31,080 nt of DNA, from contig CABUXV010000026.1 of NCBI GenBank assembly GCA_902495595.1, positions 1-31,080 on the forward strand. The letters are read 5' to 3'. Source of the DNA: an uncultured Eubacterium sp. (GTDB taxonomy: Bacteria; Bacillota; Clostridia; Peptostreptococcales; Anaerovoracaceae). Below the pieces are notes generated by a model. It was given only the letters and a program-made list of their open reading frames with translations. It did not search any database and was not told the origin of the DNA. Position numbers and translations under genes: made by a program. How positions within the stretch are numbered: position 1 is the first letter of the stretch; each line of letters starts with the position of its first letter. Of the stretch, positions 7,373 to 15,393 are shown one piece after another.

Positions 7373-8566
7373 GTGAAAAGAGCATTGGAGGGAGTGCGGG
7401 TGCTGGACCTTACGCAGGCTTACAGCGGACCGTTTTGCACCATGAATCTGGCGGACCATGGGGCGGAAGTAATAAAAATAGAAAGACCGGGTATAGGGGA
7501 CCAGACGAGGACATGGGGACCCTTTAAAAATAATTTCAGCGCATATTATGCTTACATAAACCGCAATAAAAAAGGAATTACATTAAATCTTTCTGTTGAG
7601 GAGGGAAAAGATGTATTTAAAGAACTGGTAAAACACGCGGATATTGTGGTGGAAAACTACAAAGTGGGAACCATGGAAAAGCTGGGACTTTCATATGATG
7701 TGTTAAAGGAGATAAATCCATCTTTGATATATGCTTCTATTTCAGGTTTCGGTCTTGAGGGAGAATTGTCTGAAAGACCTTGTTATGATATTGTAGCGCA
7801 GGCTATGAGCGGAATGATGAGCGTGACAGGTTATCCTGACGCGCCTCCCGTAAAAATAGGACCGTCAATAGGAGACAGTTATTCCGGAGCATATCTTTGC
7901 ATAGGCATTCTTATGGCGCTGTATAAAAAGAGTATTACAGGAGAGGGGAGCAGGATAGACGTCTCAATGGTGGATACCTTATTCTCCGTTATGGAAAACT
8001 TCGTGGTAAAATATACTGTAGAAGGAGAGATTCCGGGGCGCAATGGAAATATAGACCCGGGAATCGCGCCTTTTGATTCCTTTAAAGCTAAAGACGGTGA
8101 ATTTGTCATGGGATGCGGTACTGACAGAATGTTTGCGGGATTGTGCGAAGCAATGGGAAGAGAAGAACTTGTTTCGGATCCGAGATTTGACACCAACGAT
8201 AACAGGTGCGTGAATTATCTTCCTGATTTAAAGGAAATAGTGGAAGAGTGGACATCTGAGAAGACCATAGATGAGCTTGAGGAAATAATCTGCGGCAAGA
8301 AAATACCTTTCGGGCGCATACAGGATATTCCTGAAATAACAGAGAGCAGTCTGATAGCAGAAAGAAATATGATTTGGGAAGTCGAGCAGCCGGGAATGGA
8401 CGAAAGAATTCGCATACCGGGATGTCCCGTAAAAATTCACGGAGAGCCTGATGAAGTGCAGAAAGCTTCTCCTGTCTTAGGCGAAGACACAATTGATGTT
8501 TTAAAGGAGTTATTGAATATGCCGGAAGAGAATATAGATAATCTCAGAGAAAAGGAAGTTATTTGA
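7373..8566 (+). CDS. Class III CoA-transferase (CaiB/BaiF family)
   Basis: This is a cytoplasmic CoA-transferase of 397 residues, full length for the family, which moves CoA from an acyl-CoA donor to a carboxylic acid without a ping-pong covalent enzyme-CoA thioester of the class I type. The start is GTG at 7373 after ATAGGAGGAAT. Family marks are LDLTQAYSGPFCTMNLADHGAEV at the N-terminus (recalled as typical for CaiB/Frc), NRNKKGITLNL near 65, VVENYKVGTMEKLGL near 95, and the catalytic Asp168 in IGDSYSG, which matches Asp169 of formyl-CoA transferase. The next gene, a BCCT carrier, starts 23 bases after the stop. In carnitine metabolism CaiB works beside a BCCT carrier (CaiT), so an imported betaine or amino acid is a plausible substrate (inference). 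Confidence 0.9.
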   Translation: MKRALEGVRVLDLTQAYSGPFCTMNLADHGAEVIKIERPGIGDQTRTWGPFKNNFSAYYAYINRNKKGITLNLSVEEGKDVFKELVKHADIVVENYKVGTMEKLGLSYDVLKEINPSLIYASISGFGLEGELSERPCYDIVAQAMSGMMSVTGYPDAPPVKIGPSIGDSYSGAYLCIGILMALYKKSITGEGSRIDVSMVDTLFSVMENFVVKYTVEGEIPGRNGNIDPGIAPFDSFKAKDGEFVMGCGTDRMFAGLCEAMGREELVSDPRFDTNDNRCVNYLPDLKEIVEEWTSEKTIDELEEIICGKKIPFGRIQDIPEITESSLIAERNMIWEVEQPGMDERIRIPGCPVKIHGEPDEVQKASPVLGEDTIDVLKELLNMPEENIDNLREKEVI

Positions 8567-8589
8567 TAACGGAAAAAGGAGTGACGGCT

Positions 8590-10131
8590 ATGAAGGATAA
8601 CGTAGTTGAAAAAAAGAAAGGGTTGAATCTGCCGCTGACTGCAGTGTCGGTAGGATTTCTTCTTATAGTTGTATTGTGTTTGGCGTTAAAGCCGGCAGCT
8701 ACGGTAAATACGATACAGAATATATTTGATAAAGTTTTGGAAGGTACCGGTCCGTTTCTTCTCCTGTTTGATCTTTTCCTCATAGTTTTAGGGTTTGGAA
8801 TTGCTTTCAGCAAGTACGGAAAAATAAAACTTGGCGAGGGCAGGCCGGAATATTCCACATTCAGTTACATAGCCATGATGGCATGCGCAGCGCTTGCGTC
8901 TGCTTCAATGTTCTGGTCTTTTACGGAATGGGCAAATTATATAATTACGCCGGGACTTAACATAGAGCCTTACAGTGAGCAGGCATATGATATAGCAGTC
9001 GGATATACATTTTTTCATTGGGGATTTTTAGCTCAGTGCATATATGTTCTGGTTGGACTGGTAACAGCTTACGCTATATATGTCAGGAAGATAAAATCAC
9101 TTAAGATGAGCGATATAGTGAGCAATATGCTGGGAGAGAATTTTAAGTTTAAAAGGCTTAAGAAAGTTTTGCTGTGGCTGGTGGATATTATCGTGATTTT
9201 CTGTACGCTGGCGGGACTTGGGGTTTCGCTGGGACTTGGAGTTCCGGTTATTGCAGGAGGCATAAATGCTGTTACGGGAATAGAAGTCAATTTCCTTATG
9301 CAGGTTATCATAGTGCTTGGTATAGGAATCATATTTTCGTGGAGTTCTTTTGTAGGAACAGGCAGAGGCATGAAATTTTTAAGCGACAATACAGTAAAAC
9401 TGCTTGGAGTATTTTTAGTGATAATATTGATATTGGGACCTACGTCATTTATATTTAAGAGTTTTGTCAACGGACTTGGGGAAATGGGAGGCAATTTCAT
9501 AGAGATGGCATTGTTCTCAGATCCGATACAGCAAACCGGCTTTGCCGAATCATGGACGATTTTCTTTATTGCATTCCCGCTAAGCTACACAGGACTTATG
9601 GCTGTATTTGTTGCTAAAATTTCAAAGGGCAGGTCGATAAAAGAACTGGTGCTTTGCTGTATGCTTGGAATATCTGTAGGAACATGGGTATTCTTTGCGG
9701 TCAACAGCGGTCTTGCCATGGACAGGGAACTAAGCGGAGCTTTCTCCATGGTAAATGAAGTAGAAAACGGGGATCCATATGCAGGAGTATTTACTCTTCT
9801 TGGAACACTTCCGATGGGTAAAATTCTGGGCGTTATATACACTGTATGCGTTGTAGGATTCATATGTACGACTTTAGATACTGCTTCGCTGGCGCTTGCG
9901 TCAACTACGACATCAAAGCTCGATGAGAACAACAATCCAAGTAAGAAATGGAGACTGTTCTGGTGTCTCATGCTTGTTCTTCTTCCTTTAGCGCTGATGT
10001 TCTCAAATTCGGATTTTGAAGCAATGAAAAACCTGGCTATTTTAATAGCTGTCCCTATAGCCGTAGTAATGCTGTATATGGCTTATGGGCTTGTAAGATG
10101 GCTTAAAGAAGATAAAGAAAAACTATTATAG
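8590..10131 (+). CDS. BCCT-family betaine/carnitine/choline-type transporter
   Basis: An inner-membrane carrier of 513 residues with about twelve transmembrane helices. I chose ATG 8590, nine bases after AAGGAG; a TTG at 8563 overlapping the previous gene is less likely. BCCT signatures include GEGRPEYSTFSYIAMM near residue 80, FWSFTEWANYI near 105, TFFHWGFLAQC near 140, and WTIFFIAFPLSYTG with WVFFAVNSGLAM in the second half, the region corresponding to the conserved tryptophan-rich helix 8. The usual FYWAWW run is altered to IFFIAFPLSY, as in divergent members. Members take up quaternary amines such as glycine betaine, carnitine or butyrobetaine, by ion symport or by exchange. There is no long cytoplasmic tail of the osmoregulatory type, which favours a catabolic role beside the CoA-transferase (inference). 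Confidence 0.88.
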   Translation: MKDNVVEKKKGLNLPLTAVSVGFLLIVVLCLALKPAATVNTIQNIFDKVLEGTGPFLLLFDLFLIVLGFGIAFSKYGKIKLGEGRPEYSTFSYIAMMACAALASASMFWSFTEWANYIITPGLNIEPYSEQAYDIAVGYTFFHWGFLAQCIYVLVGLVTAYAIYVRKIKSLKMSDIVSNMLGENFKFKRLKKVLLWLVDIIVIFCTLAGLGVSLGLGVPVIAGGINAVTGIEVNFLMQVIIVLGIGIIFSWSSFVGTGRGMKFLSDNTVKLLGVFLVIILILGPTSFIFKSFVNGLGEMGGNFIEMALFSDPIQQTGFAESWTIFFIAFPLSYTGLMAVFVAKISKGRSIKELVLCCMLGISVGTWVFFAVNSGLAMDRELSGAFSMVNEVENGDPYAGVFTLLGTLPMGKILGVIYTVCVVGFICTTLDTASLALASTTTSKLDENNNPSKKWRLFWCLMLVLLPLALMFSNSDFEAMKNLAILIAVPIAVVMLYMAYGLVRWLKEDKEKLL

Positions 10132-10146
10132 TGTGTACTTTTATAT

Positions 10147-10188
10147 AATAAGACCGCCGATTACTGTTAATACGGCGGTCTTATTTTT
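10147..10188. terminator. Intrinsic terminator after the BCCT gene, probably bidirectional
   Basis: AATAAGACCGCCG (10147-10159) and CGGCGGTCTTATT (10173-10185) form a perfect 13-base-pair stem, with T-rich sequence following on the plus strand. It lies between convergent genes and the opposite strand also ends in a T-rich tail, so the exporter operon on the minus strand may use it too. A second GC-rich hairpin (GCCCTGC/GCAGGC) lies at about 10231-10250. Confidence 0.9.
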
Positions 10189-10303
10189 ATTGTGCGGTCG
10201 TTTTTTGATACTTTCTTCATATCAAAGGAAGTGCCCTGCAAAGAGCAGGCCTTGCGGCCGATATGCAGAAATAGGATGCTTGGGATTTGTCATTTCCGAT
10301 TTT

Positions 10304-10765
10304 TTAAAACTTATCTTTAAGCGCAACTGTCTTTTTTACTATGGAGCGTATTACCTGTATGACGGCGCCTATGGTTAAAAGTCCTGCTGCTATAGAACCT
10401 GCAAGAAGCAGAGTCTGAGTTCCTATTTGGGCGGTATCGCTCATATCGTTTTGAAGTAGAGACTCCATTGTGTAATATATATTGGACCCGGGAACGAGAC
10501 ATATCATACCGGGAATCGTAAATATAGTCGATGCTTCCTTAAAAAGTCTGGAGCATATATCGCTCAGAAGACCGGCAAAACACGAAGCTATAAAACATGA
10601 GATGACGGCTGATGCCCCGTAATGCATACATATTTGGTAACAGGACCAGCACAGAGCGCCGACTATTATACATACGGGGATATGCTTGAGAGGAACCTTA
10701 AATATTATACAGAATCCGCATGTTGCAAACAATGCATATAGAAACTGAAGAAGAAGAGATGTCAT
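10304..10765 (-). CDS. ThrE-type threonine/serine exporter, C-terminal half (ThrE_2)
   Basis: A small membrane protein of 153 residues with four or five hydrophobic helices, matching the ThrE_2/DUF3815 half of the threonine/serine exporter. I place the start at the ATG at 10765, because it overlaps the stop of the preceding gene as ATGA and has AGGAGGT upstream. An in-frame ATG at 10792 lacks this support. Landmarks are GALCWSCYQICMHYG, SCFAGLLSDICSRLFKE and FTIPGMICLVPGSNIYYTM, the last being characteristic of this family. It must work with the partner encoded just upstream; the two correspond to the single ThrE chain of Corynebacterium. The substrate is predicted from the family only. Confidence 0.88.
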   Translation of the reverse strand: MTSLLLQFLYALFATCGFCIIFKVPLKHIPVCIIVGALCWSCYQICMHYGASAVISCFIASCFAGLLSDICSRLFKEASTIFTIPGMICLVPGSNIYYTMESLLQNDMSDTAQIGTQTLLLAGSIAAGLLTIGAVIQVIRSIVKKTVALKDKF

Positions 10766-11547
10766 ACTATAACACCTCCTATAACTCCCCATAGTTTTAA
10801 CATGACTCCTGCCCCGGCTGCAAGTGAAACAGCAGTAAGAACAGCTTCTGTCATTCTCGCGATGCCTGACAGCATATCGCCGGACAGAAAATCCCGTATT
10901 GAATTTGTTATGGCAACTCCCGGAACGAACAGCATGATTGAACCGATGATTATGGGCTCATAAGAGGCTGAGGGAATAGGAGCCGACATGGATAATGCTA
11001 AAAATGAAGCGAGCAGGCAGCAGCAGAAACCTCTTATAAAAAAGTTTATTTCATATTTTTTCAGAAAGCTTGAAAGGATATAAGAAAGTATGCCTACGAT
11101 AAAAGCTATCAGAAAATCTATGGCAGTTCCTCCGAATATGAGACAGAAAAAAGAAGAAACGAGAGAAGCTCCAAGAAGTCTGACTCCATAAGGGTAGGGC
11201 TTTTCTCTGTCTATTTCTTTAAGCCGTTCCATTCCCTTTTCAACAGATAAATCAGTAGTGGTGAATTCTCTCGAAAAGTGATTTATCTGTGAAATCTTAT
11301 CCAGGTCCGTATCAGTTCCTTTTATTCTTTTTATATAAGTAAGGGGGTCATCTTCGGCTCCTCCTTTATCCAGAGAAACGAAAATTCCGGTAGGAGTTGC
11401 GAAAACCTCTATATGGTCTATATGGCAGGCTTTGCATATACGTGTGATGGTATCCTCTACCCTGTATATTTCAGCTCCGTTTTTCATCATTATTTCCCCG
11501 GCGTATACTGCCAGTATTAAAACTTTTTTTTGAAATACATTGACCAT
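10762..11547 (-). CDS. ThrE-type threonine/serine exporter, N-terminal half (DUF1212)
   Basis: This 261-residue protein carries the ThrE/DUF1212 domain. A cytoplasmic N-terminal region of about 115 residues contains the family motif MMKNGAEIYRVEDTI, followed by VFATPTGIFVSL, and is succeeded by about five transmembrane helices, including FVPGVAITNSIRDFLSGD, which is conserved in the family. Together with the overlapping downstream gene it should form a proton-driven exporter of threonine, serine or similar small molecules at the inner membrane. The start ATG at 11547 follows AAAGGGA. An extended -10 promoter with a palindrome lies upstream at 11590-11610. The four-base ATGA overlap with the second gene implies translational coupling and equal dosage of both halves. 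Confidence 0.9.
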   Translation of the reverse strand: MVNVFQKKVLILAVYAGEIMMKNGAEIYRVEDTITRICKACHIDHIEVFATPTGIFVSLDKGGAEDDPLTYIKRIKGTDTDLDKISQINHFSREFTTTDLSVEKGMERLKEIDREKPYPYGVRLLGASLVSSFFCLIFGGTAIDFLIAFIVGILSYILSSFLKKYEINFFIRGFCCCLLASFLALSMSAPIPSASYEPIIIGSIMLFVPGVAITNSIRDFLSGDMLSGIARMTEAVLTAVSLAAGAGVMLKLWGVIGGVIV

Positions 11548-11589
11548 TATAGAATCCCTTTCATAATCAGATATGGCTATTGCAAAGAT

Positions 11590-11610
11590 ATTATACCAAA
11601 TAATTATTTG
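11590..11610 (-). promoter_or_regulatory. Extended -10 promoter with a palindromic site for the exporter genes
   Basis: On the minus strand TATAAT (11595-11590) is preceded by TGG, giving an extended -10 element, with no good -35. Directly upstream and touching it is the perfect 14-base palindrome CAAATAATTATTTG (11610-11597), well placed to be a repressor or activator site. The leader to the ATG at 11547 is about 36 bases. Confidence 0.5.
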
Positions 11611-12123
11611 CGATACAGGTTTTTCTTCGGTAAATTCTGAAAAACGAACCTTTTAAGACATGATTTTCAGAATTTTAAATTTTATGTAAACCTAATGAGG
11701 ACTTTATAAGCAAAGTAATTGATTTTACAACGCATATAACAGCATAATAGTTTTAAAATATTTAAAATAGCATGACCTATGGTATGCTGACGCACAATAA
11801 AATTTCCTCAAGAGCATATTTTAGAGGGTTTTTCTGAAAACAACTGTTTAAAACAGCATTTTTTCAGAAAATATAAGTTTACATAAAATCTATAAGCTGA
11901 ACGCAAGATGCAGATATGATAAATTGAAGCTATAGGGGCTTATATTTCAAGAGCTGTTTCTTTATGAAGGATTAAAAGCAGAGAATATACATATATTTTT
12001 GTCAAAAATCGCTGTTTTCAAAAGTTATAATGATTAAAATCTTCTAAGATACCGGATAGAGAGGGGATTATATTAAATGTATTTGTATTGGAAAATTTTA
12101 TTATGAGTTTTTTGCTGCTGTGC
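11611..12123. other. Long AT-rich intergenic region with inverted repeats but no gene
   Basis: Between the divergent exporter and aconitase operons there is no frame with coding character. A 68-codon minus-strand frame at 12018-12224 overlaps the aconitase promoter and has no recognisable protein features. The region contains a pair of inverted repeats (11679-11889), a nested hairpin (11830-11871) and a weaker bulged stem with arms AGCAT-ACC and GGTATGCT at 11769-11788. I recognised no riboswitch or RNA gene. Confidence 0.5.
11679..11889. repeat. Pair of 16-base inverted repeats bounding a 211-base AT-rich segment
   Basis: ATTTTATGTAAACCTA (11679-11694) is the inverse complement of TAAGTTTACATAAAAT (11874-11889) at 15 of 16 positions. 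Inside, TTTTCTGAAAA (11830-11840) and TTTTCAGAAAA (11861-11871) form an 11-base-pair stem enclosing a second stem CTGTTT/AAACAG. The arrangement resembles a small non-autonomous mobile element or a structured RNA. No target-site duplication is obvious, and only one copy is present in this window. Confidence 0.4.
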
Positions 12124-12172
12124 TTGACCCTAAGGCGGCTGGATTGTATAATTGTATACAGAAATACAATCC
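12124..12172 (+). promoter_or_regulatory. Promoter and palindromic operator of the aconitase operon
   Basis: TTGACC (12124-12129) and a perfect TATAAT (12147-12152) are 17 bases apart. ATTGTAT (12151-12157) and ATACAAT (12164-12170) form a perfect inverted repeat overlapping the -10 and the expected start near 12159. A second ATTGTAT directly upstream (12143-12149) allows a longer GGATTGTAT/ATACAATCC dyad. The TTGTATAC-like half-sites resemble those of GntR/FCD regulators, and such a gene ends this operon. The position suits repression. A leader of about 160 bases follows, with a small CCGG-based hairpin at 12171-12197. Confidence 0.7.
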
Positions 12173-12321
12173 GGGATAATTTGTGAATTATATCCGGTAA
12201 ATTAGAGCATTGGACGGTTATCATAATACGGCAAAGAAAGACAGAACCGAGGCAGGTATATGTTTATAAAGCCAGTGCAAACAGTAAAAACGTATTTTTA
12301 ATATATAAGGAGGCTTACACA

Positions 12322-14241
12322 ATGGGTAAAACACTTGCGTACAAAATTTTGGAAAATCATCTGATTGAAGGCAATCTGGCTGCCGGCGAGGAAATCACCA
12401 TCAAGATAGACCAGACCCTGACTCAGGATTCAACAGGAACCATGGTTTATCTTCAGCTTGAGGCTATGGAGGTGGACAAGGTTAAGACTGAACTGTCAGT
12501 AGCATACATAGATCACAACACACTGCAGACAGGTTTTGAAAATGCCGACGACCACGAATTTATAAAAAGCGTTGCGAAGAGACACGGCGTACTTTTCTCA
12601 AAACCGGGAAACGGCATCTGTCATCAGCTGCACCTTGAAAATTACGGAAAACCAGGCAAGACGCTGCTGGGTTCCGACAGTCATACGCCGACAGGCGGCG
12701 GTCTTGGAATGATAGCCATAGGCGCCGGCGGTCTGGATGTGGCAGTTGCAATGGCAAAAGGTACTTACAGCCTTACTGCCCCTAAAGTAATAAAAGTTGA
12801 GCTTAAGGGCGCTCTTAAGCCTTGGGCTTCCGCAAAGGATGTTATCCTGTACGTGCTCAAGCAGCTTACCGTAAAAGGCGGAGTTGGAAAGATAGTGGAA
12901 TACACAGGAGAAGGAGTTAAGGGCCTCTCCGTAACAGACAGAGCTACAATAACAAATATGGGCGCAGAGCTTGGAGCTACAACTTCCGTATTTCCAAGTG
13001 ATGAAAATACGAGAAAGTATTTAAAGGAAGAAGGAAGAGAAGAAGACTATACACCGCTTGCAGCCGATGATGACGCGGTTTACGATGAAGAGCTTATCGT
13101 TGACCTTGATGCGCTTACACCGCTTGCAGCAATGCCCCACAGTCCCGATAACGTGGACAGTATAAGAAATATCGGAGATATAAAGGTGGATCAGGTAGCA
13201 ATAGGAAGCTGTACAAATTCTTCATATACGGATTTGATGAAAGTTGCCGCAATATTAAAAGGCAAAAAAGTTCATCCTGATGTGAGCCTGGTTATATCAC
13301 CGGGTTCCAGCAAAATAATGTCGAAGATGGCTCAGAACGGAGCGCTTGCGGATATAATCAATGCAGGCGCAAGGGTAATTGAAAATGCCTGCGGACCATG
13401 TATCGGTATGGGTCAGTCGCCTAAATCCGGCGCAGTTTCCCTTAGAACATTCAACAGAAACTTCAAGGGAAGAAGCGGAACGCTGGATGCGGATGTTTAC
13501 CTTGTAAGCCCTGAAACAGCAGCTATATCTGCAATAAAAGGCGTTCTTACAGACGGTATGCTGTCAGGTGAAGCTCTTCCTGATATAGCGGATACGGATT
13601 TTACTCCAAACGATAATTTCGTTGTATATCCTAAGGGATACGATAAAGAGAATACAGAAGTTGCAATGGGACCGAATATCAAACCGTTCCCAAGAAACAC
13701 AGCTCTTCCTGAAAGCGTTCAGGTAAAGGTTGTGCTTCATGCAGGCGATAATATAACTACAGACGATATCATGCCTTCCGATTCGAGACTTCTTCCTTAC
13801 AGGTCAAATATTCCTCACCTTTCAAACTACTGTTTTGAAAAAATCGACGCAGGATTTTCGGCAAGATGCAAGGAAGCTGAAAAGTGCGCTATAATCGGAG
13901 GAGATAACTACGGGCAGGGAAGCAGCCGTGAACACGCTGCATTGGCGCCGCTTTATCTCGGCGTGAAATTCGTGGTGGCAAAATCCTTTGCAAGAATACA
14001 CAGGTCGAATCTTATAAACAGCGGAATTCTGCCTCTCGTATTTGAAAATCCGGCAGATTACGACGATTTCAATCTGGGCGATGAGCTGGTAATCGAAAAT
14101 GCTCCTGCGCAGGTTAAATCCGGCACAGTTGAAGTTAAGAACACTGCTACAGGAAAAGTATACAAAACAAAGACCAATTTCTCGGATATAGAAATTGAGT
14201 TAATCCTAAAGGGTGGAAAAATCAATTATATGAAAGGATAG
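12322..14241 (+). CDS. acn: Aconitate hydratase, short (Aquifex-type) form
   Basis: A cytoplasmic [4Fe-4S] enzyme of 639 residues that interconverts citrate and isocitrate. The length and the N-terminus starting directly in the catalytic core (GKTLAYKILENHL) fit the compact Aquifex-type aconitases (about 640-660 residues) rather than AcnA or AcnB. The three cluster ligands are visible: Cys297 in AIGSCTNSSY, and Cys357 and Cys360 in ACGPCIGMG. Substrate-site segments are DHNTLQTG, LLGSDSHTPTGGGLGM and the C-terminal swivel-domain motif NYGQGSSREHAALAP with SFARIHRSNLINSG. The start follows AAGGAGG. Isocitrate dehydrogenase starts ten bases downstream, so the operon runs citrate to 2-oxoglutarate, probably for glutamate synthesis. 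No citrate synthase gene is in this window. Confidence 0.95.
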   Translation: MGKTLAYKILENHLIEGNLAAGEEITIKIDQTLTQDSTGTMVYLQLEAMEVDKVKTELSVAYIDHNTLQTGFENADDHEFIKSVAKRHGVLFSKPGNGICHQLHLENYGKPGKTLLGSDSHTPTGGGLGMIAIGAGGLDVAVAMAKGTYSLTAPKVIKVELKGALKPWASAKDVILYVLKQLTVKGGVGKIVEYTGEGVKGLSVTDRATITNMGAELGATTSVFPSDENTRKYLKEEGREEDYTPLAADDDAVYDEELIVDLDALTPLAAMPHSPDNVDSIRNIGDIKVDQVAIGSCTNSSYTDLMKVAAILKGKKVHPDVSLVISPGSSKIMSKMAQNGALADIINAGARVIENACGPCIGMGQSPKSGAVSLRTFNRNFKGRSGTLDADVYLVSPETAAISAIKGVLTDGMLSGEALPDIADTDFTPNDNFVVYPKGYDKENTEVAMGPNIKPFPRNTALPESVQVKVVLHAGDNITTDDIMPSDSRLLPYRSNIPHLSNYCFEKIDAGFSARCKEAEKCAIIGGDNYGQGSSREHAALAPLYLGVKFVVAKSFARIHRSNLINSGILPLVFENPADYDDFNLGDELVIENAPAQVKSGTVEVKNTATGKVYKTKTNFSDIEIELILKGGKINYMKG

Positions 14242-14251
14242 GTACAGCAGT

Positions 14252-15382
14252 ATGGAATATTTAAAAGCATTTGAAACTATAGTAAAGGAGCAGCTCGAAA
14301 GAGTTGAAAGAATGAAGTCCGCTCCTCAGTCAACTGATTATAAGAGTCTTGATAAGATTATCGTGGGAATAATAGACGGAGATGGAATAGGCCCTATCAT
14401 TACTCAGTCGTGTAAGAAAATAATGGAACATTTACTGGCAGACGAGATTGCAGCAGGCAAAATAGAGCTTCGGGACATCGAAGGACTTACCATCGAAAAC
14501 CGTGTGGAAAAGATGGAAACCGTTCCAGCTGACGTGCTGGCGGCAGTTAAGGAGTGTCATGTTCTTTTGAAAGGGCCTACAATGACTCCGGGAAAAGGCG
14601 ACAATATGCCTAATCTTGAGAGCGCTAACGTAAAGCTCAGAAAAGAGCTGGATCTGTTTGCCAACGTAAGACCTGTTTCCATACCAGAGAAGAATATAAA
14701 CTGGACTTTCTTCCGTGAAAATACAGAGGGAGAATATGCCCTCGGAAGTCAGGGAGTAGATATAAACGATGATATTTCCATGGACTTTAAGGTGACTACG
14801 ACCATAGGAACCACCCGTCTTGCAAGAGCTGCCTTTGAATTCGCCAAAGCCAACGGCAATCAGAGAGTTACTATAGTTACAAAGGCAAACATAATGAAGA
14901 AAACCGACGGAAAATTCCTCTCGCTGTGTTACGATGTGGCAAAGGATTACCCTGAAATAGAAGTGGATGACTACTATGTCGATATAACAGCAGCGAACCT
15001 GATAAAAGAACCGGCAAACAGCAAGTTCAACGTATTCATTCTTCCTAACCTCTACGGCGATATCATAACCGATGAAGCGGCACAGATGCAGGGCGGAGTA
15101 GGCACTGCGGGAAGCGTGAACCAGGGCGGACGATACGCAATGTTCGAAGCCATACACGGTTCTGCTCCTAGAATGATAACAGAGGGCAGAGGACAGTACG
15201 CTAATCCATCCAGTATTACAAGAGCGGCTGAAATGATGCTTAGACATATAGGCTATGGACAAAAGGCTGACGCCCTTGGCAAGGCTCTCGACGCAGCTCT
15301 TGAGGGACTCAATATGACATCCAATGATAAAGGAAATTCGACGGATGATTTTACGAAATTTGTAATAGAACATCTTAAATAA
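14252..15382 (+). CDS. icd: Isocitrate dehydrogenase (isocitrate/isopropylmalate family)
   Basis: A cytoplasmic beta-decarboxylating dehydrogenase of 376 residues converting isocitrate to 2-oxoglutarate. Family motifs are IVGIIDGDGIGP near residue 40, GPTMTPGKGDNMPNLESANV near 110, FFRENTEGEYALG near 155, TKANIMKKTDG near 210 and LPNLYGDIITDEAAQMQGG near 270 with the metal-binding aspartates. Ser124 in ESANVKLR sits in the SxNxxLR isocitrate-binding pattern, which separates it from isopropylmalate dehydrogenase. About 35 residues precede the Rossmann start, a charged helix longer than in many relatives. The cofactor region reads HGSAPRMITEGRGQYANP, not matching either the Lys-Tyr of E. coli NADP enzyme or a clear NAD-type Asp, so cofactor preference is open. 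The operon partner of aconitase; the GntR gene follows after 11 bases. Confidence 0.92.
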   Translation: MEYLKAFETIVKEQLERVERMKSAPQSTDYKSLDKIIVGIIDGDGIGPIITQSCKKIMEHLLADEIAAGKIELRDIEGLTIENRVEKMETVPADVLAAVKECHVLLKGPTMTPGKGDNMPNLESANVKLRKELDLFANVRPVSIPEKNINWTFFRENTEGEYALGSQGVDINDDISMDFKVTTTIGTTRLARAAFEFAKANGNQRVTIVTKANIMKKTDGKFLSLCYDVAKDYPEIEVDDYYVDITAANLIKEPANSKFNVFILPNLYGDIITDEAAQMQGGVGTAGSVNQGGRYAMFEAIHGSAPRMITEGRGQYANPSSITRAAEMMLRHIGYGQKADALGKALDAALEGLNMTSNDKGNSTDDFTKFVIEHLK

Positions 15383-15393
15383 AAGGAGCGGTC

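Noticed and set aside
10133..10378. 81-codon plus-strand frame after the BCCT gene
   Set aside because: It runs through a strong terminator and the 3' end of the ThrE_2 gene on the other strand, and lacks a Shine-Dalgarno.
12018..12224. 68-codon minus-strand frame upstream of aconitase
   Set aside because: It covers the aconitase promoter and operator and has no protein features.
11611..12321. Riboswitch or T-box in the long leader and intergenic region before aconitase
   Set aside because: No T-box or known riboswitch core was recognisable; only simple hairpins and AT-rich DNA were seen.
14432..15373. 313-codon minus-strand frame inside the isocitrate dehydrogenase gene
   Set aside because: It is a shadow of the coding strand. 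The plus frame has complete enzyme motifs and a Shine-Dalgarno; the minus frame has neither.
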